Below, piece after piece: positions 33,967 to 42,866 of a DNA stretch of 64,000 nt (position 1 is the first letter of the stretch; each line of letters begins with the position of its first letter). Below the pieces are notes generated by a model. The model worked only from the letters and a program-made list of their open reading frames with translations, made no database searches and was not told where the DNA came from. Origin of the DNA: Pseudomonas sp. TH31 (GTDB lineage Bacteria; Pseudomonadota; Gammaproteobacteria; Pseudomonadales; Pseudomonadaceae); the NCBI RefSeq assembly GCF_016650815.1, contig NZ_JAEKEZ010000010.1, positions 372,001-436,000 of the forward strand, read 5' to 3'. The translations under genes were made by a program, and so were the position numbers.

Positions 33967-34055
33967 TCGCGAGCAAGCTTTGCTCCTACAGGAATTGTGT
34001 CGTTCGCCAATTATCCGAACGCCGCAAAACCTGTAGGAGCAAGGCTTGCCCGCGA
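33967..34055. repeat. REP pair, head-to-head, after fumC
   Basis: The arms TCGCGAGCAAGCTTTGCTCCTAC (33967-33989) and GTAGGAGCAAGGCTTGCCCGCGA (34033-34055) are inverted, with their GTAGGAG ends inside. This is the GTAGGAGCAAGC type, between the convergent fumC and EamA genes. Confidence 0.8.
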
Positions 34056-34071
34056 TGAACGATGACGCGGT

Positions 34072-35034
34072 CTATCGACCGACCGCTATCCGTGTCCGCC
34101 GCGCCCTGAGCCCGGCCATCAATGATGGCCCCAACGCCACCAGCGCCGACCCCAGCACCACCAACACCGCCCCGCCATAACCCAGGCCATTGATCGTTTC
34201 GGCATGCACGTACTCCGGCCACAACGATGCGGCCAGTGCCACCGCGACAAACGTCACCAACGGCGTGACGGCCAATGTCGCGCTGACCCGCGAAGCCTCC
34301 CAGTGCGCCAGTGCTTCAGCAAACGCGCCATAAGCGATCAGCGTGTTCAGGCAGCACGCCAGCAGCAGCCAGCCTTGCAGCGGACTCAGATTCAGCGCCT
34401 CCAGCGGATGCACCCAGGGCGTCAGCAGCAGCGCGCAGAACAGATAGATCACCATCATCACCTGCAACGAATTCCACACCGTCAGCAGTTGCTTCTGGCC
34501 CAGCGCATAGAAGGTCCAGACCGTGGACGCCGCCAACACCATCAATACGCCAGTGGTGTAGTCAGTCAGGGAGGTGAGCAATTCGCTCAGGCGCTGATTG
34601 AAAAACAGCCCGAAACCGATCAGCAGCACCAGCAGGCCAATCCCTTGCCCCACGCTGAACCGTTCCTTGAACACAAACAGACTGGCGATCAGCAACATGA
34701 TCGGCCCCATCTGCACCACCAATTGCGCGGTGCCGGGGCTGAGCAGGTTCAGGCCCATCAGGTACAAAACGTAATTGCCCACCAGGCCGAGCACCGCCAT
34801 CAGCACCAACCAGCCGCCCTTCGGGCCGAGCACTTTGCGGCTCGGCAGACGCCTGGTCGCCGCCAGATAGAGAAAGAGGCAACCGCCGGACACCAGCAAG
34901 CGAAACCAGGTCACCGTCACCGGGTCCATCACCAGCAGTACTTGCTTGAGTTTGATCGGCAGGATTCCCCACAGCAGGGCCGTCAGCAACGCCAGGAACA
35001 GCCCGTAAACCCAGCGACCTGATGAAATGTGCAT
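34072..35034 (-). CDS. EamA-family drug/metabolite transporter
   Basis: About 320 residues, almost all in ten hydrophobic helices, as in the EamA (DMT, RarD-like) family of inner-membrane exporters. Features are the first helix LFLALLTALLWGILPIKLKQ and two EamA repeats of five helices each. The substrate cannot be read from sequence; homologues move amino acids or other small metabolites. The ATG at 35034 (MHISSGRW) is preferred to one six codons upstream because the first helix follows directly. Confidence 0.85.
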   Translation of the reverse strand: MHISSGRWVYGLFLALLTALLWGILPIKLKQVLLVMDPVTVTWFRLLVSGGCLFLYLAATRRLPSRKVLGPKGGWLVLMAVLGLVGNYVLYLMGLNLLSPGTAQLVVQMGPIMLLIASLFVFKERFSVGQGIGLLVLLIGFGLFFNQRLSELLTSLTDYTTGVLMVLAASTVWTFYALGQKQLLTVWNSLQVMMVIYLFCALLLTPWVHPLEALNLSPLQGWLLLACCLNTLIAYGAFAEALAHWEASRVSATLAVTPLVTFVAVALAASLWPEYVHAETINGLGYGGAVLVVLGSALVALGPSLMAGLRARRTRIAVGR

Positions 35035-35244
35035 GCTGCCCCCGAAGCCCAATGGCGAGAGCGGTCATTCTAGGCCCGACGCCCGGAGGCACACAGGGAC
35101 AGTTGCTCGCTGGCCGCAAATGAAACTGTGCAGGTCGCAACGCTAAATTGACGAAGTGCCGTCGATCAGGTCGCCAGGCGCCGCAAGTACTTCAGGCATA
35201 TGATCATTGGATCCGCAAACAGGACCTGCACTCAGGAGATCGCC

Positions 35245-35439
35245 ATGTACGGCATGCGCGCCCAGGACAACGCCCCTACCACGCATTTTCGCAGCGACCG
35301 GTTGTGCCGGGTAAATGGGGAGTTGTATTTCAGCACTCGGGAAAACACCCTCGAGGGGCCGTTTGACAGCCCTGAAGCGGCGATGCGGGAGATTCAGGCG
35401 TATATCGAGCGGATGCAGCTGTTGAGCACTAGTCACTAG
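35245..35439 (+). CDS. Small conserved protein, DUF6316-like
   Basis: A 64-residue protein starting MYGMRAQDNAPTTHFRSDR, with FYF-like sheet residues GELYFSTRENTLEGPF and a helix DSPEAAMREIQAYIERM. It resembles the small DUF6316 proteins of pseudomonads. The ATG at 35245 has CAGGAG seven bases upstream, while the longer frame to 35200 has no ribosome site. It is probably cytoplasmic; the function is unknown. Confidence 0.75.
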   Translation: MYGMRAQDNAPTTHFRSDRLCRVNGELYFSTRENTLEGPFDSPEAAMREIQAYIERMQLLSTSH

Positions 35440-35453
35440 ACCGCGGTGCTGCT

Positions 35454-35535
35454 TTCGCGAGCAAGCCCGCTCCCACATTTAACCGCATTCTCCTGGGAGA
35501 ACTCGGTTAAATGTGGGAGCGGGCTTGCTCGCGAA
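35454..35535. repeat. REP pair (inverted), GTGGGAGC type
   Basis: Perfect 32-base arms begin TTCGCGAGCAAGCCCGCTCC and enclose an 18-base loop. This is the GTGGGAGCGGGCTTGCTCGCGAA type of REP, placed between the DUF6316-like gene and the convergent thiolase gene. Confidence 0.9.
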
Positions 35536-35567
35536 GGCTATTCAACAGGCAATACAAATCTATCGAT

Positions 35568-36752
35568 CTAACGCACCGCCTCAAACAACCCCGTAGCCCC
35601 CATCCCGCCACCGACGCACATGGTGACCACGCCATAACGCAAATTGCGCCGTTGCAGCTCACGCACGATATGCCCGACCTGACGCGAACCGGTCATGCCA
35701 AACGGATGACCGATGGAAATCGAACCGCCGTTGACGTTGTATTTCGCGTTGTCGATTTCCAGTCGATTGCGGCTGTAGAGGCACTGGGAGGCAAACGCTT
35801 CGTTGAGCTCCCACAAGTCGATATCGGCAATTTGCAAACCCTTGGCCTTGAGCAACTTGGGCACCGAGAACACCGGGCCGATGCCCATTTCATCCGGCTC
35901 GCAACCGGCCACGGTAAACCCACGGAAGAAGGCTTTAGGCTTGAGCCCCAATTCCAGCGCTTTTTCCAGGCTCATCACCAAGGTCATCGACGCACCGTCC
36001 GACAGCTGCGACGAGTTACCCGCCGTCACCGAACCGTCCTCGGCAAACACTGGTTTCAAACCGGCGAGGCTTTGCAGGGTAGTGTCCGGACGGTTGCAAT
36101 CGTCGTGATCGACAATGCCATCGAGGATCTGCACCTGGCCGGCGGCCTTGTCTTCGACCCGGTACTTGACCGCCATCGGCACAATTTCATCATCAAACAA
36201 CCCGGCGGCCTGAGCCTGGGCTGTACGTTGCTGGCTCTGCAACGCGTAAAGATCCTGCTCTTGGCGGCTGACGTGGTAGCGACGGGCGACGATTTCGGCG
36301 GTCTGGCCCATCGGGAAATAGATGCCCGGCACCTGTTCCTTGAGCAATGGGTTGATCAGGTTGTCGGTGTTGACACTTTTCATCGTCAGGCTGATCGACT
36401 CGACGCCACCGGCGACGATGATGTCGCTGCAACCCGAGGCGATCTGGTTGGCGGCAATCGCAATGGCTTGCAGGCCCGAGGAGCAGAAACGGTTGAGGGT
36501 CATGCCGGCGGTGCCGATGCCCAGATGCGACAACACCGCCACGTTACGGCCGATGTTGTAGCCCTGGGCGCCTTCGTTGGAGCCGGCGCCAACGATGCAA
36601 TCCTCGACACTGGCCGGGTCGATGTCGTTGCGCGTGAGCAGCGCATTGACGCAGTGGGCCGCCATGTCGTCCGGACGGGTCATGTTGAACTTGCCGCGAA
36701 AGGATTTGGCCAGGCCGGTCCGTACGCTGTCAACGATCACCACTTCACGCAT
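35568..36752 (-). CDS. Acetyl-CoA C-acyltransferase (thiolase)
   Basis: A 394-residue thiolase that cleaves or condenses acyl-CoA. The acyl-carrying cysteine is Cys90 in NRFCSSGLQ; GGSISIGHPFGMTGSRQ holds the active-site histidine and CVGGGMGATGLFE the second cysteine. The ATG at 36752 begins MREVVIVDSVRTG and has GGGG upstream; the frame to 36827 is not homologous. It has no fadB partner next to it, so it is a stand-alone degradative thiolase of uncertain chain-length preference. Confidence 0.93.
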   Translation of the reverse strand: MREVVIVDSVRTGLAKSFRGKFNMTRPDDMAAHCVNALLTRNDIDPASVEDCIVGAGSNEGAQGYNIGRNVAVLSHLGIGTAGMTLNRFCSSGLQAIAIAANQIASGCSDIIVAGGVESISLTMKSVNTDNLINPLLKEQVPGIYFPMGQTAEIVARRYHVSRQEQDLYALQSQQRTAQAQAAGLFDDEIVPMAVKYRVEDKAAGQVQILDGIVDHDDCNRPDTTLQSLAGLKPVFAEDGSVTAGNSSQLSDGASMTLVMSLEKALELGLKPKAFFRGFTVAGCEPDEMGIGPVFSVPKLLKAKGLQIADIDLWELNEAFASQCLYSRNRLEIDNAKYNVNGGSISIGHPFGMTGSRQVGHIVRELQRRNLRYGVVTMCVGGGMGATGLFEAVR

Positions 36753-36854
36753 GGCATACCCCATTGTTGTTGTCGGTTGAGAGTGGACCGAGCATAAGCC
36801 CACCCCATTACCGACTGCGACAATCATTCACCTCGCGTATGCGGGACCATCGCT

Positions 36855-38369
36855 TCACTTCTTGTGTTTCCTGGCCTTCTTGTCAGACTTTTCAAACGCC
36901 ACTTCCAGCGCCCGGTTGATCGTGCGCAACACTTTGACCCGGGCCCAGCGCTTGTCATTGGCCTCCACCAGGGTCCAGGGCGAGATCTCGGTGCTGGTGC
37001 GATCGACCATGTCACCGACGGCAGCGCGGTAAGCGTCCCACTTGTCACGGTTGCGCCAGTCATCTTCGGTGATCTTGAAGCGTTTGAAGGGAATCTCTTC
37101 CCGCGCCTGAAAGCGCTCCAGTTGCGTCTGCTTGTCAATGGCCAGCCAGAACTTGACCACGATGACATTTGACTCGGAAATCTGCTCTTCGAAATCGTTG
37201 ATCTCGCTGTAAGCCCGCAGCCAATCTGCTGGCGGGCAAAAACCCTCAATGCGCTCCACCAGGACCCGACCGTACCAGGAGCGGTCGAATACGGTGAACT
37301 TGCCCTTGGCCGGGAGGTGCCGCCAGAAACGCCAGAGATACGGTTGCGCCCGTTCCTCCTCAGTGGGCGCGGCAATCGGGATGATGCTGTATTGACGTGG
37401 ATCGAGTGCGGCGGCAACCCGGCGAATAGCCCCGCCCTTGCCCGCCGCGTCATTGCCTTCAAACACCGCCACCAAGGCGTGCTGGCGCATGCGTTTGTCG
37501 CGCATCAGGCCAGAAAATCGTGCCTGTTCGGTAATCAGTTGTTCTTCGTAATCGTCCTTTTCCAGGCTCTGGGTCAAATCCAGGCTGTCGAGTACGTTCA
37601 TCTGATCAATATGGGTGGGCACCGGCGCGGCACTGACTTTGTCGGGATGGACCTTGGGCCGCTTCAGCGCATTTTGCAGGCCTTCGAGAAGGATCTGGCC
37701 CACCATCAGACTGCGGTAATACGGGTCTACACCTTCAACCACATGCCACGGTGCATAGTCGCGACTGGTGCGGCGTAACACCCGCTCGCCGAATTTCACG
37801 AACTTGTCGTAGGTTTGCGATTGTTGCCAGTCCAGCGGGCTGATGCGCCAACTGTGCAGCGGGTCGTCGGCGAGCGCCTTGAGGCGCGCCTTCATTTGCT
37901 GCTTGGAGAGATGGAACCAGAACTTGAAGATCAGCGCGCCTTCATCGCAGAGCATTTTCTCCAGGCGTTCGGACTGGTTGATCGCCTGGTCCAGCACCGC
38001 GTTCTTGAAATCGCCATGGACTCGCCCCTGCAGCATCTGGCTGTACCAGTTGCCGAAGAAAATCCCCATGCGGCCCTTGGCCGGGAGCATCCGCCAGTAG
38101 CGCCAGGCCGGTGGCCGCGCCAGCTCTTCATCGGTCTGCTGGTCGAAAGTACGAACCTCGATCAGGCGCGGGTCCATCCATTCGTTGAGCAACTTGACCG
38201 TCTCGCCCTTGCCGGCGCCTTCGATGCCGTTGATCAAAATGATCACCGGAAAACGCTTTTGCTGCTGAAGTTCGAACTGTGCTTCAAGCAAGGCTTCACG
38301 CAGGGCCGGCACTTCAGCGTCGTAGGTTTCTTTGTCGATGGCGTGACCGATTTCGGCAGATTCGAACAT
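36855..38369 (-). CDS. pap: Polyphosphate:AMP phosphotransferase (two-domain PPK2)
   Basis: A 504-residue protein made of two tandem PPK2 domains. The first (about 30-250) has a P-loop GIEGAGKGET and the second (about 290-490) GNDAAGKGGA with DRSWYGRVLVERIEGF. Two-domain PPK2 enzymes transfer phosphate from polyphosphate to AMP to give ADP. The lid regions (QPYLWRFWRHLPAKG and the matching PPAWRYWRMLPAKG) repeat as well. The ATG at 38369 has GGAAGGGAG upstream. The tail is very basic. Involvement in energy or polyphosphate balance is known for the family. Confidence 0.92.
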   Translation of the reverse strand: MFESAEIGHAIDKETYDAEVPALREALLEAQFELQQQKRFPVIILINGIEGAGKGETVKLLNEWMDPRLIEVRTFDQQTDEELARPPAWRYWRMLPAKGRMGIFFGNWYSQMLQGRVHGDFKNAVLDQAINQSERLEKMLCDEGALIFKFWFHLSKQQMKARLKALADDPLHSWRISPLDWQQSQTYDKFVKFGERVLRRTSRDYAPWHVVEGVDPYYRSLMVGQILLEGLQNALKRPKVHPDKVSAAPVPTHIDQMNVLDSLDLTQSLEKDDYEEQLITEQARFSGLMRDKRMRQHALVAVFEGNDAAGKGGAIRRVAAALDPRQYSIIPIAAPTEEERAQPYLWRFWRHLPAKGKFTVFDRSWYGRVLVERIEGFCPPADWLRAYSEINDFEEQISESNVIVVKFWLAIDKQTQLERFQAREEIPFKRFKITEDDWRNRDKWDAYRAAVGDMVDRTSTEISPWTLVEANDKRWARVKVLRTINRALEVAFEKSDKKARKHKK

Positions 38370-38466
38370 GGGCGGCTCCCTTCCAAGATTGAGCAAGACT
38401 AGCGGATTGACCTCGCCAGCGGGGAGAAATCCCTTTTTATGTGCGTGGCTTTCAGTGGTGGATCAA

Positions 38467-38576
38467 GATCAAAAGATCGCAGCCTTCGGCAGCTCCTACA
38501 GGGGTTGGGTGCGGCCGTTTAATTGCAATCTCATACGGTCGGCGTAGGAGCTGCCGAAGGCTGCGATCTTTTGATC
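38467..38576. repeat. REP pair, head-to-head, pap-mnmC gap
   Basis: Perfect 33-base arms (38467-38499 and 38544-38576) of the type GATCAAAAGATCGCAGCC...CTCCTAC are inverted, with the GTAGGAG ends inside and a 44-base middle. They lie between divergent genes, so the downstream mnmC promoter may overlap the right arm. Confidence 0.9.
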
Positions 38577-38668
38577 GTCCTCGTCCCGCCTGTATCAGGA
38601 CTTGCCATGGATCAAGCACCCGCGCCCTGATCAGATAGAATGCCCGCCTTGCCGTTGCCGAGCCTGCC

Positions 38669-40648
38669 ATGAAACCTGTAATGCCTAACGCCCAACTCGA
38701 CTGGGACGACCAGGGTCGCCCGTATTCGCGGGTGTTCGATGATGTGTATTTCTCCGACCTGTCGGGGCTTGAGGAAACCCGCTACGTGTTCATCGAGCAA
38801 AACCGCCTGAAGGAACGCTTTGCCGCGTTGCCTGCGGACGGTCGACTGGTGATTGGCGAGACCGGTTTTGGCACCGGGCTGAACTTCCTTTGTGCCTGGC
38901 AACTGTTTGAAGAGCAGGCCGTGGCCGGCGCGCGGCTGCACTTTGTCAGCGTGGAAAAATACCCGTTGACCGCCCTTGACCTGAAGCGGGCGCTGGCGTT
39001 GTGGCCGGAGCTCAAACCGTTCGCCGATCAACTGTTGGCCCAGTACGTGGCGATCCATCAAGGCTTTCAACGCCTGGTGCTGGATAACGGCCGCGTGACC
39101 CTGACGCTGCTGATTGGCGATGCGCTGGAACAATTGCCGCAGCTGGATGCGCAGATCGACGCATGGTTTCTCGACGGTTTCGCCCCGGCGAAAAACCCCG
39201 ATATGTGGACCGCCGAGCTGTTTGCCGAACTGGCGCGCCTGGCCGCTCCCGACTCGACCATCAGTACCTTCACCAGCACGGGTTGGGTACGTCGACTGCT
39301 CAACGCGGCAGGCTTCAAGATGAAGCGCACACCGGGCATCGGGCACAAATGGGAAATCCTTCGGGGTGCCTTTATCGGCTGGCCCGCCGAGATAGCGACA
39401 CCGACACCGGCCAAGCCGTGGTTCGCTCGCCCGCCTCAACCTGAAGGCGAACGCCGCGCCTTGGTGATCGGCGCCGGCCTCGCCGGTTGTGCCAGCGCCG
39501 CCAGCCTGGCAGCGCGGGGCTGGCAGGTGAGTTTGCTGGAGCGTCATGCCGACATCGCCCAGGAAGCCTCAGGCAATCCGCAAGGTGTGCTGTACCTCAA
39601 GCTCTCAGCCCACGGCACCGCATTGTCGCAACTGATTGTCAGCGGTTTCGGGCATACCCGGCGCGTGCTCGAACACCTGCATCGCGGCGTCGACTGGGAC
39701 GGTTGCGGCGTGTTGCAACTGGCGTTCAATGCCAAGGAAGCCGAGCGCCAGGCGCAATTGGCGGCGGCGTTCCCTGCTGACCTGCTGCACCTGCTGGATC
39801 AGCCCGAGGCCCAGGCTCAGGCCGGCATCGCGCTGGCTCACGGCGGATTGTTCTATCCCGAAGGCGGCTGGGTTCATCCTCCGGCGCTGTGCCAGTGGCA
39901 TGCCACACACCCCAGTGTTGAACTGCTGACCCATCGCGATGTGTTGCAGCTATGCAAGGTCGATGACCAATGGCAAGCCTGGGACGGCGACACCTTGCTC
40001 GCCAGTGCCCCGGTCGTGGTACTGGCCGGTGCCGCCGAGATCAAACGTTTTGCGCAAAGTGCCGACCTGCCGCTCAAACGTATTCGCGGGCAAATAACCC
40101 GATTGGCGCAAACCACCGGGAGCCAGAGCCTGGCCACGGTGGTCTGCGCCGAAGGTTATGTGGCACCGGCACGGCTGGGCGAACACACCCTGGGCGCCAG
40201 CTTCGATTTCAACAGCGACGACCTGACGCCCACCACCGCAGAGCACCAGGGCAACCTGCAACTGCTGGAAGAGATTTCCAGCGATCTGGTCAACCGTCTG
40301 CACGCCAGGCAGTTGGATCCGGAGCAGCTTCAGGGCCGCGCGGCGTTCCGGTGCACCAGCCCCGACTACCTGCCCATCGTCGGGCCATTGGCTGATAGCC
40401 ACGCGTTCAATCAGGCCTATGCCGCCCTGAGCAAGGACGCCCGACAAGTGCCGGACGTTCCGTGCCCATGGCTCGACGGCTTGTACGTCAACAGCGGTCA
40501 CGGTTCACGAGGCTTGATCACCGCCCCTCTGTCCGGTGAACTGCTGGCGGCCTGGCTGGATAACGAACCGCTGCCCTTGCCCCGCAGCGTGGCCGAAGCC
40601 TGCCACCCCAACCGCTTTGCCTTGCGCCGGTTGATCCGCGGGGCCTGA
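38669..40648 (+). CDS. mnmC: Bifunctional tRNA 5-methylaminomethyl-2-thiouridine synthase MnmC
   Basis: MnmC completes the mnm5s2U modification at the tRNA wobble uridine. The 659-residue protein joins an N-terminal SAM methyltransferase (MnmC2; GETGFGTGLNFL, DAWFLDGFAPAKNPDMW) and a C-terminal FAD oxidoreductase (MnmC1; [37 protein letters not shown]). The length is normal. It could also start at the second ATG four codons later (MPNAQLDW). The end overlaps a weak antisense reading frame. Confidence 0.95.
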   Translation: MKPVMPNAQLDWDDQGRPYSRVFDDVYFSDLSGLEETRYVFIEQNRLKERFAALPADGRLVIGETGFGTGLNFLCAWQLFEEQAVAGARLHFVSVEKYPLTALDLKRALALWPELKPFADQLLAQYVAIHQGFQRLVLDNGRVTLTLLIGDALEQLPQLDAQIDAWFLDGFAPAKNPDMWTAELFAELARLAAPDSTISTFTSTGWVRRLLNAAGFKMKRTPGIGHKWEILRGAFIGWPAEIATPTPAKPWFARPPQPEGERRALVIGAGLAGCASAASLAARGWQVSLLERHADIAQEASGNPQGVLYLKLSAHGTALSQLIVSGFGHTRRVLEHLHRGVDWDGCGVLQLAFNAKEAERQAQLAAAFPADLLHLLDQPEAQAQAGIALAHGGLFYPEGGWVHPPALCQWHATHPSVELLTHRDVLQLCKVDDQWQAWDGDTLLASAPVVVLAGAAEIKRFAQSADLPLKRIRGQITRLAQTTGSQSLATVVCAEGYVAPARLGEHTLGASFDFNSDDLTPTTAEHQGNLQLLEEISSDLVNRLHARQLDPEQLQGRAAFRCTSPDYLPIVGPLADSHAFNQAYAALSKDARQVPDVPCPWLDGLYVNSGHGSRGLITAPLSGELLAAWLDNEPLPLPRSVAEACHPNRFALRRLIRGA

Positions 40649-40897
40649 ACCGATTTCAGCTTTGGTACGGCGCAAATCCCCAGGTCGGCGAACATCTCCG
40701 GTCTGAACACGGGGGATTTTCGTCGCGGTATAGGGCAAAGGCTCACCCGCCAGCAAACGAGCGGATACCGCACGGCCCTGCCTGGCGCGGGCCAGCAACT
40801 GTTCACGCAAACGCCAGGAATGCTCCGGTAACTGTTTGCCCAGGCCCATGGCCGTGCCCAGTATTTCGGGGATGGCTTGCAGGATGGTTTCGTACAA
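40505..40897 (-). CDS. Possible hypothetical gene, antisense to the mnmC end
   Basis: A frame of 130 codons with a TTG start preceded by AGGGA nine bases upstream. Its first 80 residues (YETILQAIPEILG, HSWRLREQLLARA, EPLPYTATKIPRV) use GC-rich third positions and look protein-like. The last 48 codons lie antisense within mnmC, which is unusual. I recognise no family. It may be a short real gene, a decayed gene whose original end was lost, or chance coding potential. No ATG or GTG start is available. Confidence 0.3.
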   Translation of the reverse strand: MYETILQAIPEILGTAMGLGKQLPEHSWRLREQLLARARQGRAVSARLLAGEPLPYTATKIPRVQTGDVRRPGDLRRTKAEIGSGPADQPAQGKAVGVAGFGHAAGQGQRFVIQPGRQQFTGQRGGDQAS

Positions 40898-41092
40898 CGC
40901 GTCCAGTCCCTGTTTAGCCTTTACGACCCGGCCCCCTTGTCGATGTGCCTCGCGTCCACAATAGCCCCACCCCGCCTCTTATAACCGATCGATCTAAAAC
41001 TCCCGCCAATCCAGCGGGTCAGTTTCAGAGTGCCCGCCGTTTTGGCGTGGTATCGACTGACCCTCCCCAACGGAAAAACCGGTAAGGACTTT
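40649..41092. other. mnmC-NAGGN intergenic region, 444 bases
   Basis: Apart from the uncertain minus-strand frame at 40505-40897, I see no gene. The last 90 bases must carry the promoter of the NAGGN operon. No consensus sigma-70 promoter is obvious. Confidence 0.5.
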
Positions 41093-42863
41093 ATGTGTGG
41101 ATTAGCTGGCGAGTTACGCTTTGATCATCAACCTGCAGACCTCGCAGCCGTTGAACGGATCACCCATCACCTGGCCCCCGCGGTCCTGACGCGTGGGGCT
41201 TTCACAGCCAGGGGCCGATTGCGCTTGGCCATCGTCGCCTGAAAATCATGGACCTGTCGGACGGCTCGGCGCAGCCGATGATCGACAACCAACTGGGCTT
41301 GTCCCTGGCCTTCAACGGCGCGATCTACAACTTCCCGGAACTGCGCACCGAGCTCGAAAGCCTTGGTTATGCCTTCTATTCCGGCGGCGACACCGAAGTG
41401 TTGCTCAAGGGCTATCACGCCTGGGGCGAAGCACTGCTGCCCAAACTCAACGGCATGTTCGCCTTCGCCATCTGGGAGCGCGACGCCAAACGCCTGTTCA
41501 TCGCTCGCGACCGTCTCGGGGTGAAACCGCTGTACCTGTCGCGCACCGGTCAGCGCTTGCGCTTTGCCTCGGCCTTGCCGGCGTTGCTCAAGGGCGGCGA
41601 TATCAATCCGATGCTTGATCCTGTGGCGCTCAACCATTACCTGAATTTCCATGCGGTGGTCCCGGCCCCGCGCACCTTGATCGCCGGCATTGAAAAACTG
41701 CCACCCGCGACCTGGATGCGTATCGAAGCGGATGGCACCACCGAGCAAAAACCTGGTGGACCCTGCCCTACGGCCCACACGCCGATGAGATGAACCTGAC
41801 GCTCGAAGACTGGCGCGACCGGGTACTCGACAGCACCCGTGATGCGGTCGCGATTCGTCAGCGCGCGGCAGTGGATGTCGGCGTGTTGCTGTCCGGCGGT
41901 GTCGATTCGAGCCTGTTGGTCGGTTTACTCCGTGAAGTCGGCGTCGAGAACCTGTCGACTTTTTCCATCGGTTTTCAGGATGCCGGCGGCGAACGCGGCG
42001 ACGAGTTCCAGTATTCAGACCTGATCGCCAAGCATTACGGCACGCAGCATCACCAGTTGCGCATCCAGGAGAGCGAAATCATCGAGCAACTGCCTGCGGC
42101 GTTCCGCGCCATGAGCGAGCCGATGGTCAGCCATGACTGCATCGCCTTCTATCTGTTGTCCCGTGAAGTGGCCAAGCACTGCAAGGTTGTGCAAAGCGGC
42201 CAGGGGGCGGACGAGTTGTTCGCCGGTTATCACTGGTACCCGCAAGTGGACGGCGCGGCCGATCCGTACACGGCCTATCGCGATGCGTTTTTCGACCGCA
42301 GCTATGAGGACTACGCCGCCACCGTGCAGCCGAAGTGGCTGACGGAAAATGACGCGGCCGGTGACTTTGTGAAGGAACATTTCGCACAGCCCGGCGCCGA
42401 TGCGGCAGTGGACAAAGCACTGCGTCTGGACAGCACGATCATGCTGGTGGACGACCCGGTCAAACGCGTCGACAACATGACCATGGCCTGGGGCCTGGAA
42501 GCACGTACACCGTTTCTCGACTATCGCCTGGTGGAATTGTCGGCCCGGGTGCCCGGCAAATTCAAACTCCCGGACGGCGGTAAACAGGTCTTGAAAGAAG
42601 CGGCGCGGCTGGTCATTCCAAGCGAAGTGATCGACCGCAAAAAGGGCTACTTCCCGGTGCCCGGCCTCAAGCATTTACAGGGCGATACGCTGAACTGGGT
42701 GCGCGAACTGCTGCTCGATCCAAGCCAGGATCGCGGCCTGTTCAACCCGGCCATGCTTGACCGCCTGCTGACCGACCCGCAAGGCCAGTTGACCCCGTTG
42801 CGCGGCTCCAAGCTGTGGCAACTGGCGGCGCTGAACCTGTGGCTCAGTGAACAAGGAATCTGA
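41093..42863 (+). pseudogene. asnO: N-acetylglutaminylglutamine amidotransferase, two frame breaks
   Basis: This is an asparagine-synthase-like enzyme that amidates the dipeptide osmolyte to give NAGGN. Reading runs through three frames. MCGLAGELRF (class II glutaminase, Cys2) begins at 41093 and loses frame at a run of five C at 41175-41179. The middle part (LAFNGAIYNFPELRTEL, FAIWERDAKRLF) resumes near 41248 and breaks at five A at 41747-41751. The synthase part from 41790 has the ATP loop LLSGGVDSSLLVGLL. Adding one base to each run restores 590 codons in one frame. The gene starts a three-gene operon. Without correction the protein would be truncated after 50 residues. Sequencing error is as likely as real inactivation. 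Confidence 0.9.
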
Positions 42864-42866
42864 TTG

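Noticed and set aside
40997..41023. AlgU (sigma-22)-like promoter before the NAGGN operon
   Set aside because: AAACTC-N16-TCAGT has too many mismatches to GAACTT-N16-TCTGA to be called, although AlgU or osmotic control of the operon would make sense.
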